Positions 7,644-12,321 of a DNA stretch of 12,321 bases are shown here, piece after piece (positions within the stretch are counted from its first letter, which is position 1; the number at the start of each line of letters is the position of its first letter). The notes below the pieces were generated by a model that was not told where the DNA came from, searched no databases, and saw nothing but the letters and a program-made list of their open reading frames with translations. A program made the translations under genes and the position numbers. The DNA lies in contig CAJOEG010000049.1 of NCBI GenBank assembly GCA_905233405.1, positions 2,604 through 14,924 on the forward strand, in the 5' to 3' direction. The DNA is from an uncultured Bacteroidales bacterium (GTDB lineage: Bacteria; Bacteroidota; Bacteroidia; Bacteroidales; ML635J-15).

Positions 7644-7832
7644 TGTAGCGGCGGAATGCTTATAATCTGGCGTTGGTTCAGTGGGTGGTAGCCGTGGAGG
7701 AAAATACAGGTGATTTGACTAATAATAGTTTTAATTTATTCGCCATTGTGAGACACATGATACATTTTTACGCATGTTCGGGATAAGCATTGCCAGAAAA
7801 GAGCCTGACGACATGACCTTCGCATTCTTTTA
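7644..7832. other. Unassigned intergenic DNA between the octamer array and the lipoprotein gene
   Basis: This stretch completes the 345-bp gap upstream of pheT. On the plus strand a 46-codon frame free of stops runs from about 7653 to 7790, but it begins after a TAG and has no ATG near its start, so I do not call it a gene. The part at 7650-7710 is more GC-rich than its surroundings. I recognise no RNA, promoter or terminator in it. It could be a remnant of a lost gene. Confidence 0.35.
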
Positions 7833-8492
7833 TTATTCCGAACTCGAATAATAAATAATTTTTCGCTTTAACGTAGCATCACCAGACTTCAACTCCGTCC
7901 AGTTACCCTGCTCATCCTTCGAAACAATCTCTACATCAGCCGACCATTCGTCACGTGTTTCCTCTGCCATATCCTCCGATACAAAATTGTAACCGACAAC
8001 ATCTCCGTTATCATCATACACAATGTTGCATTCCGAATAATACGCGCCGTCTCCCGCTGCCGTCTGTATAAGTCGAACCTTTTCCTTGTCGTAGCCAAAC
8101 ATTTCACTTCCACCAGGACCATCGTATGTTGAAACGATATAGCCGTCATCGTCCCTGCCAATCATAACTTCATTTTCACCAGAATACTCTGTGGCATAGT
8201 CAACAAGGTTGCCATTTTCGTCAAAGACAGCCTTTCTTCCATTGGGATATTCCACCGACTTCACATAACCGTGCACTTCCATAAAAGCCAAATCGGGAGT
8301 AATAAAAACGGGGTCTGGATCGGATTCCAATTCGGCATCCACGACATTTCCAGTCTCGACACCATCATTTATAACAGTATCAGCAACTGCAATTTCATCA
8401 GTTTTTTCTATCTCGCTAGTCTTGGGTGAACAAGATGCCACAAAAAATAGCACTAAACAAGTCAATAAAAACAATAATGTTCTAATATTCAT
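7833..8492 (-). CDS. Small lipoprotein of unknown function with YD-like beta repeats
   Basis: The protein has 219 residues from the ATG at 8492. A signal peptide ends in a good lipobox, VASC (18-21), so Cys21 should be lipidated and the protein placed on the membrane by the Lol system. An acidic linker follows (about 30-55). The body is a series of short beta-type segments with G/N turns: GYVKSVEYPNGRKAVFDENG, DDDGYIVSTYDG, YDDNGDVVGYNF and near the end DEQGNWTELK before LKRKIIYY. The pattern resembles YD-repeat-like Bacteroidales lipoproteins; I do not know a function. A TTG at 8540 would add 16 residues, but these are only translated octamer repeat, so the ATG is preferred. The gene follows the SIMPL gene on the same strand with a 90-bp gap and no promoter box of its own, which suggests co-transcription. 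An AT-rich 8-bp inverted repeat spans its stop codon. Confidence 0.85.
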   Translation of the reverse strand: MNIRTLLFLLTCLVLFFVASCSPKTSEIEKTDEIAVADTVINDGVETGNVVDAELESDPDPVFITPDLAFMEVHGYVKSVEYPNGRKAVFDENGNLVDYATEYSGENEVMIGRDDDGYIVSTYDGPGGSEMFGYDKEKVRLIQTAAGDGAYYSECNIVYDDNGDVVGYNFVSEDMAEETRDEWSADVEIVSKDEQGNWTELKSGDATLKRKIIYYSSSE

Positions 8493-8497
8493 AGGAT

Positions 8498-8537
8498 GAT
8501 TTGACAATTTGAAGATTCGATAATTTGATAATTTGAC
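8498..8537. repeat. Five octamers of the RATTTGAN family
   Basis: Five perfectly phased units are GATTTGAC, AATTTGAA, GATTCGAT, AATTTGAT and AATTTGAC. The family and orientation match the array upstream of pheT. After a 30-bp interruption that carries a hairpin-like element, two further octamers in mirrored form (GATTCAAC, AATTCAAT, 8568-8583) run into the SIMPL stop codon. Confidence 0.8.
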
Positions 8538-8542
8538 CAATC

Positions 8543-8564
8543 GCTCCCTGAGCCTGTCGAAGGG
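8543..8564. repeat. Short GC-rich REP-like element within the octamer array
   Basis: The core CCCTGAGCCTGTCGAAGGG (8546-8564) has complementary ends (CCCT/AGGG) and is strikingly GC-rich beside AT-rich octamers. From memory, near-identical sequences (CCCTTCGACAGGCTCAGGG) occur dispersed in many bacterial genomes as small intergenic elements. I cannot confirm the copy number in this genome. Confidence 0.55.
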
Positions 8565-8582
8565 AAAGATTCAACAATTCAA

Positions 8583-9281
8583 TTATTTCAAGAAATATTC
8601 AATCGTTGTCACCACCCTTACCATTTTAATATAAGGTGTATTTTCGTCACGGTCGTAAATAGAAAACTGCCCCTGCGAAGCAGTCTTTATGCCACCAAGC
8701 GTACTTTCCGAATCGGCGGCAAACTTCTCGGCAACAGCACGGGCATTGCGGGTTGCTTCCTCAACCATTTCAGGCTTCAGTTCGTTAAGACCGTTAAACG
8801 AGGAACTTCTCGACTCGCAAGTAATGCCGGCACTAAAGAATTCATCCTGACGTGAAATAAGCTCACGAACCTTTTCAACCTGGTCAGAAGCAACGGTAAT
8901 CACCGACTTCAACTGGTAGCGATACGGGATTGTGTTAGATGACCAGCGGTCTGCCTCGCGGTCATCGGCAGAAATCGGTGCGACACTTATCTCATCGGCA
9001 GAAATACCATTATCCTTCAAAAAGTTAACAATAAACTTGTTCTTGTTGTTGACATTAGAATAAAGTTCCGACAAATCGTTACCCACCTCCTTGAACACAA
9101 TCGGCCAAATAACGTGGTCGGCCTTCACCTCACGCTCCGACAGACCTTTCACAGAAACATACCTGTCCTTATCGGCATAACTGCCAATACCAGACTTCAC
9201 ATAAAAGCCATGACCAATAAGTCCAATCACCAAGCCCAGCATTATAAGAAGGGCAGAAACAATAACATTCTTCGTATTCAT
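8583..9281 (-). CDS. SIMPL-domain (DUF541) membrane-anchored protein
   Basis: The 232-residue protein has one N-terminal membrane segment (about 6-27) and then a periplasmic SIMPL domain, the family that includes E. coli YggE (linked to oxidative stress) and Brucella BP26 (a channel-like oligomer). Typical features are YVSVKGLSEREVKADHVIWP (41-60), EEATRNARAVAEKFA (174-188), GGIKTASQGQFSI (196-208) and a final beta strand, VRVVTTIEYFLK. The biochemical role of the family is unresolved. The ATG at 9281 is chosen over the TTG at 9290, since the latter adds only three residues. It is probably the first gene of a two-gene unit with the lipoprotein. A candidate promoter lies just upstream, and the region beyond it is divergent towards mnmD. 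Confidence 0.92.
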   Translation of the reverse strand: MNTKNVIVSALLIMLGLVIGLIGHGFYVKSGIGSYADKDRYVSVKGLSEREVKADHVIWPIVFKEVGNDLSELYSNVNNKNKFIVNFLKDNGISADEISVAPISADDREADRWSSNTIPYRYQLKSVITVASDQVEKVRELISRQDEFFSAGITCESRSSSFNGLNELKPEMVEEATRNARAVAEKFAADSESTLGGIKTASQGQFSIYDRDENTPYIKMVRVVTTIEYFLK

Positions 9282-9625
9282 AATCAACAAATTTATTTTT
9301 CTGCAAATATTATAAAAATCAAGGACACTGCCAAGTCATTTTTTTCTTTTTGGGCACAAAAAAGGTGCCTAATATTTGGGGGTATATCAGACACCAAAAA
9401 TAAACCAATCTATGAAAAAATGAAAAAAATGAAAAAAATTAAGATGCATTTTCATTCGCACTCCGCTTTGGCAATTCGTTTATCACCCAAGAATGCAAGG
9501 CAAAAATACCATTTCATTTTAAAACTAAACAACAAAAAAAAGAAATAATATACCCAATACAAATATTTTCAAACAAAAACACACAAAACACATACGAAGA
9601 CACAACACCCATCATTTGATTGTAC
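9282..9625. other. AT-rich divergent intergenic region, SIMPL-proximal half
   Basis: No supported gene lies here. The stretch has the candidate SIMPL promoter, a 5-bp hairpin (GGCAC/GTGCC, 9355-9371) without a T tract, an A-rich stretch with ATGAAAAAA-type units (9412-9440), a TATTTTTG box on the minus strand (9501-9508) and long poly-A/C-rich sequence. A basic 42-codon frame (9420-9548, plus) exists but is mostly lysine from the A-runs. Confidence 0.5.
9304..9335 (-). promoter_or_regulatory. Candidate promoter of the SIMPL gene
   Basis: On the minus strand CTTG (9332-9335) is followed after 20 bp by AATATTTG (9304-9311). Each differs by one base from the Bacteroidota consensus TTTG and TAnnTTTG, and the spacing is right. 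The leader before the ATG at 9281 would be about 16 nt. Confidence 0.5.
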
Positions 9626-9645
9626 GGACACAAAATTTTGTGTCC
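9626..9645. repeat. Perfect 20-bp palindrome
   Basis: GGACACAAAATTTTGTGTCC is its own reverse complement (10 + 10 bp, no spacer). It lies in the SIMPL-mnmD intergenic region, without a following T tract. It could be an operator for a dimeric regulator or, as I think likelier, a REP-type palindrome like the GACGCAAAATTTTGCGTC elements I recall in other genomes. Confidence 0.7.
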
Positions 9646-9670
9646 CAACATACGCGAAATTTTGAAACAC

Positions 9671-9720
9671 AACCAAACCACATCAAACAATTTCAAACAA
9701 TACAAAACAATATCAAACAA
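9671..9720. repeat. Degenerate 10-bp tandem array
   Basis: Five phased decamers are AACCAAACCA, CATCAAACAA, TTTCAAACAA, TACAAAACAA and TATCAAACAA. On the minus strand the unit reads about TTGTTTGATA. The period of 10 is distinct from the 8-bp and 7-bp families elsewhere in the window. Confidence 0.75.
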
Positions 9721-9761
9721 AACGGACGTTGCTCGCAACGTTTCTACAAATTTCATCTCCA

Positions 9762-9887
9762 ATTGTCCATTATCAACCATCTGCTCAGCGAAGCTAATTA
9801 TCCATTGTCAATTGTTAATTGTTCATTATCCATTACCCATTGTTCATTGTAAATTATCCATTGTTCATTGTCAATTATCCATTACCT
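9762..9887. repeat. Degenerate 7-bp tandem array before mnmD
   Basis: The consensus is ATTRTYN. Two units (ATTGTCC, ATTATCA; 9762-9775) are followed by 21 bp of other sequence (three unit lengths) and then by 13 uninterrupted, in-phase units from 9797 to 9887 (ATTATCC, ATTGTCA, ATTGTTA, ATTGTTC, ATTATCC, ATTACCC, ATTGTTC, ATTGTAA, ATTATCC, ATTGTTC, ATTGTCA, ATTATCC, ATTACCT). The last unit supplies most of the -7 box of mnmD. Confidence 0.88.
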
Positions 9888-9890
9888 TTG
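9860..9890 (+). promoter_or_regulatory. mnmD promoter built from heptamer repeats
   Basis: TACCTTTG (9883-9890) is an exact TAnnTTTG -7 box. ATTG at 9860-9863, with a 19-bp spacer, is a three-of-four match to the -33 TTTG. The GTG start of mnmD is at 9895, about where transcription should begin, so the mRNA would be leaderless or nearly so. Confidence 0.65.
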
Positions 9891-9894
9891 CCTC

Positions 9895-10572
9895 GTGAAT
9901 ACAGAAATTATCAGCACTGGCGATGGTTCCTGCACGCTCAGGAACGAATACTTTGGCGAAACATACCATAGTATTAATGGTGCAGTAGCTGAATCGATGC
10001 ACATTTTCATAAACCTAGGACTGCGCAATTTCAGCAATCGAAGCATTAACATCTTAGAAATAGGCTACGGCACAGGACTTAACGCAATGCTAACCTTCAT
10101 CGAAAACCAACCGCTTGGCAACACGATATTCTACCACGGCATCGAAAAATTTCCGATTTGCAAAGAAACTTTTCTGCCATTCATCGAACACACACCCGAC
10201 ATCGCGGCAAGGTTCAACCCCGACATCGCACTCAAGTTCTGTGAAAACTGGAATATGGGAATAGAAATCTCCCCTACTTTCAGTCTGCTTAAGCAAAATA
10301 TTGATTTCGAAAGTTTTGTTCCCGACCGTAAATACGACCTAATTTACTTCGACGCCTTCTCCCCCGACACCCAGCCAGAGATGTGGACATTAGAAAATCT
10401 GAAAAAAATTATTAACAGCCTTAATCCCGACGGTATTTTCGTCACCTACTGCTGCAAAGGTATTTTGAAACAAAATCTGCGCAGTTTGGGTATGATTGTC
10501 AAGAGAATGCCAGGTCCATTAGGCAAACGCCACGTTATACGCGCGACAAAAGATACTAACATTTATTTATAA
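9895..10572 (+). CDS. mnmD: MnmD-type tRNA wobble-uridine methyltransferase (MnmC2-like), GTG start
   Basis: MnmD transfers a methyl group from S-adenosylmethionine to 5-aminomethyl-(2-thio)uridine at tRNA position 34, giving mnm5(s2)U. It corresponds to the methyltransferase half of E. coli MnmC, without the FAD oxidase half. The 225 residues contain TGDGSCTL (8-15), ETYHSINGAVAESMHIFI (22-39), the SAM-binding loop LEIGYGTGLNA (54-64), the family signature DAFSPDTQPEMWT (153-165) and MPGPLGKRHVIRA (205-217). The GTG at 9895 is chosen because homologues begin about here and no ATG exists before His36. The TTG at 9868 would add only translated heptamer repeats. Without an FAD domain, the substrate must be the aminomethyl form made by MnmEG with ammonium. 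The start codon sits four bases after the -7 box. A weak 5-bp hairpin follows the stop. Confidence 0.93.
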   Translation: MNTEIISTGDGSCTLRNEYFGETYHSINGAVAESMHIFINLGLRNFSNRSINILEIGYGTGLNAMLTFIENQPLGNTIFYHGIEKFPICKETFLPFIEHTPDIAARFNPDIALKFCENWNMGIEISPTFSLLKQNIDFESFVPDRKYDLIYFDAFSPDTQPEMWTLENLKKIINSLNPDGIFVTYCCKGILKQNLRSLGMIVKRMPGPLGKRHVIRATKDTNIYL

Positions 10573-10599
10573 ATGTGTTCCACATAACAATTTTATTAG

Positions 10600-10607
10600 T
10601 ATCTTCG
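10600..10607 (+). promoter_or_regulatory. Candidate -7 box of the S8 peptidase gene
   Basis: TATCTTCG differs by one base from TAnnTTTG and is followed by C, as in the common TTTGC context. It lies 42 bp before the ATG at 10650. The -33 region is poor (TGTT at spacer 20). Confidence 0.35.
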
Positions 10608-10649
10608 CGGCTTGATTGTTTGTGTATTTAATTTTAATTTTAAAATATC

Positions 10650-12321
10650 ATGAGAGAAATTAGACGAATTCTTATGCTCGCAGTATTCGCATTGATGGCC
10701 TTAGTTACTTTTGGTCAGAAATACAACTCACTGTGGGTTGATGGACGTATTTACTTCAAGGTAAGTAACAGCGTATCGCTTGACGTCCCGAACGAGAACG
10801 GCAGAATCATGCCGAAAGACTTGCCATTCCTTGGCGATTTAGTTGACGAATACCAAATTACTAATGTTGACATGCCATTCCTTTCGGCTAGCAGCAACTC
10901 CATCAGGCACACTTGGAGAATGGATTTCGGTGCAATCGACAAGATTGAATCGCTGATTAAGGACATGGAAAAAATCGGTGTTGTTGAGTATGCAGAACCA
11001 GCTCCTTTGTTCTTCATTTCAAACTATGAAGGAGAGCAGAATACGAGAGCACAAAGGTTTGTTCCTAACGACACCTACTACAATACGACTCTTACCAAAC
11101 CTGGTATAGAATTTTTTGGAATAACTATATCAGAAGGATTTGAAGTCAATTCATCATGGCATTTGAACCTTATAAATGCCGCACAGGCTTGGGACGAAAC
11201 AGACGGAAGCAATGAAATTACCGTTGCTGTCCTTGACAATGCAATCTATGTTGACCACCCAGACCTTACCAATATGATTGACCGCGAAAACTCAATCGAC
11301 CTTGGCGACGGCGACGACGACCCAAATCCTCCTGTTGCAAACTACATCTGGTCGCACGGAACACACTCTGCCGGTCTTATTGGAGCAGAAAAGAACAATG
11401 GCATCGGCGTTGCATCAATAGGTAGCGGCGTAAAGATTATGGCAGTAAAGCTCGGTAGCGATGCAACCGACGGACAGTCAATGGCAGCAGGTTTCGAAGG
11501 TATTGTCTATGCAGCAGACCACGGAGCTGACGTTATCAATATGTCGTGGGGAAGCCCTCAATTCTTCCAGACAATGCAGAACATTGTAAACTACGCCTAC
11601 AACAAGGGGTGTATTATGCTTGGAGCTGCAGGCAACAACGGCAATGGTCAAGAATCACAGATGAACGAAGAAATCCCCGTTAACTACACAGGTTACCCAG
11701 CTGCTCTCAAACACGTAATCGCCGTTGGTTCATGCGACGTTGACGATAGGAAATCTGACTTCTCGTGCTATGGCACTTGGCTTGACTTCCTTTCTCCTGG
11801 TGGATATGCTCACCAAGATGGTTTAGGAATATACAATTTTTCTGTATTGAGTACAACATTTAATGATGCTGGTTCATATAACGATATGCTCCAACACATG
11901 ACCGACCAAAACCAAATAACAACTGGTGGTGCTGGTGATTGCGGAGTTTCTGGCAAATACGACATCATGCAGGGAACATCAATGGCTTGCCCTGTAGCAT
12001 CAGGTCTTGCAGGTCTTGTTCTTTCAAAGAACCCAACTTTAACTCCTGAAGAACTCACAGAAGTAATGAAGAGCACCTGCGTAAATGTTGACGCTATTAA
12101 CCCCGAATTTGTTGACAGCATGGGTGCCGGCCGTATCGATGCATACGCAGCAGTATTAGCAGCAGGACAACGCGACATGACACTCGTTGCCGACTTTGAA
12201 GCAAGCGATGTTATTATTTCTACAGGAGCTTCAATCAACTTTACCGACAAGAGCGTTGGTAATCCAACATCGTGGGTATGGGAATTTGAAGGTGGATCAC
12301 CTGCAATTTCTGAAGAACAAA
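10650..12321 (+). CDS. Secreted S8 (subtilisin-like) peptidase with PKD domain, 3' end beyond window
   Basis: The frame is open for 557 codons to the window edge. A signal peptide (about 1-22, cleaved near FG/Q) is followed by a propeptide-like region (about 24-135) ending in VVEYAEPAP, as in I9-type prosegments. The peptidase S8 domain (about 165-505) holds the full triad: Asp196 in VAVLDNAIYVDHPDL (the usual D-T/S-G is here D-N-A), His236 in SHGTHSAG, and Ser444 in GTSMACP. The oxyanion Asn329 lies in AAGNNG. An acidic insert, DGDDDPNPP (220-228), precedes the His motif and may bind calcium. From about residue 512 the ADFEAS...INFTDKSVGNPTSWVWEFEGGSP pattern marks a PKD domain, which in Bacteroidota often precedes a type IX sorting domain. 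The peptidase is thus probably exported to the surface or medium by that system. The start ATG precedes the signal peptide directly. Confidence 0.95.
   Translation, partial: MREIRRILMLAVFALMALVTFGQKYNSLWVDGRIYFKVSNSVSLDVPNENGRIMPKDLPFLGDLVDEYQITNVDMPFLSASSNSIRHTWRMDFGAIDKIESLIKDMEKIGVVEYAEPAPLFFISNYEGEQNTRAQRFVPNDTYYNTTLTKPGIEFFGITISEGFEVNSSWHLNLINAAQAWDETDGSNEITVAVLDNAIYVDHPDLTNMIDRENSIDLGDGDDDPNPPVANYIWSHGTHSAGLIGAEKNNGIGVASIGSGVKIMAVKLGSDATDGQSMAAGFEGIVYAADHGADVINMSWGSPQFFQTMQNIVNYAYNKGCIMLGAAGNNGNGQESQMNEEIPVNYTGYPAALKHVIAVGSCDVDDRKSDFSCYGTWLDFLSPGGYAHQDGLGIYNFSVLSTTFNDAGSYNDMLQHMTDQNQITTGGAGDCGVSGKYDIMQGTSMACPVASGLAGLVLSKNPTLTPEELTEVMKSTCVNVDAINPEFVDSMGAGRIDAYAAVLAAGQRDMTLVADFEASDVIISTGASINFTDKSVGNPTSWVWEFEGGSPAISEEQ

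Noticed and set aside
7831..7853. 8-bp inverted repeat TATTATTC/GAATAATA over the lipoprotein stop codon
   Set aside because: Mostly A-T pairs, no T tract on the coding strand, so not supportable as a terminator.
9420..9548. A 42-codon basic frame (plus strand) with TAATATTTG upstream at 9370
   Set aside because: Composition follows from A-runs (MKKMKKIK... KKKK); no family resemblance and no conservation evidence available.
9514..9780. An 88-codon open frame on the minus strand, hydrophobic and cysteine-rich
   Set aside because: It consists largely of translated decamer and A-rich sequence, has no good start context, and crosses the palindrome.
9762..9887. Heptamer array as a CRISPR-like array
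   Set aside because: Units are contiguous 7-mers with no spacers, and no cas genes are present.
10573..10585. ATGTG/CACAT hairpin right after mnmD as a terminator
   Set aside because: Only 5 bp, and followed by AACAATTTT rather than a clean T tract.

Overview
The window is chromosomal DNA of a bacterium in the phylum Bacteroidota, probably order Bacteroidales. This rests on a Rho factor with the long disordered insertion seen in Bacteroides-type Rho, a TPR/beta-propeller/CRD/OmpA protein of the PorE type, a subtilase followed by a PKD domain, promoter boxes of the form TAnnTTTG, and the lack of clear Shine-Dalgarno sequences. Nothing in it is a phage, plasmid, CRISPR array, RNA operon or intact insertion sequence. 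The genes are mostly housekeeping and cell-envelope genes; the unusual content lies in the intergenic DNA.

Layout. Seven complete or partial genes on the minus strand occupy 1-9281: an IspD/TarI-family cytidylyltransferase (cut by the window start), a PorE-like OmpA-family protein, rho, pheT, a small lipoprotein gene and a SIMPL-domain gene (the last two 90 bp apart, probably co-transcribed), with rho followed by a strong intrinsic terminator. That makes six genes in all on the minus strand. Two genes lie on the plus strand from 9895: mnmD (tRNA wobble-uridine methyltransferase) and a secreted S8 peptidase with a C-terminal PKD domain (cut by the window end). The 9282-9894 stretch is the divergent intergenic region between the two groups.

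How the genes relate. rho, pheT and mnmD serve transcription termination, tRNA charging and tRNA modification. The PorE-like protein and the S8-PKD peptidase both point to a type IX secretion lifestyle (inferred: the sorting domain of the peptidase lies beyond the window). The cytidylyltransferase points to isoprenoid or surface polyol-phosphate metabolism. They do not form one pathway.

Most interesting non-coding structure. Three degenerate tandem arrays with different periods occur between genes: octamers (RATTTGAN, two sites), decamers (about TTGTTTGATA on the minus strand), and heptamers (ATTRTYN, 13 uninterrupted in-phase units). The last heptamer unit forms most of a consensus -7 box, which sits four bases before the GTG start of mnmD, so that mRNA may be leaderless. 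The rho terminator overlaps a -7 box for the next gene, so that only read-through transcripts would carry the complete hairpin. A perfect 20-bp palindrome and a hairpin-type element inserted among octamers look like REP-type elements. I did not find a convincing new defence or biosynthetic system.
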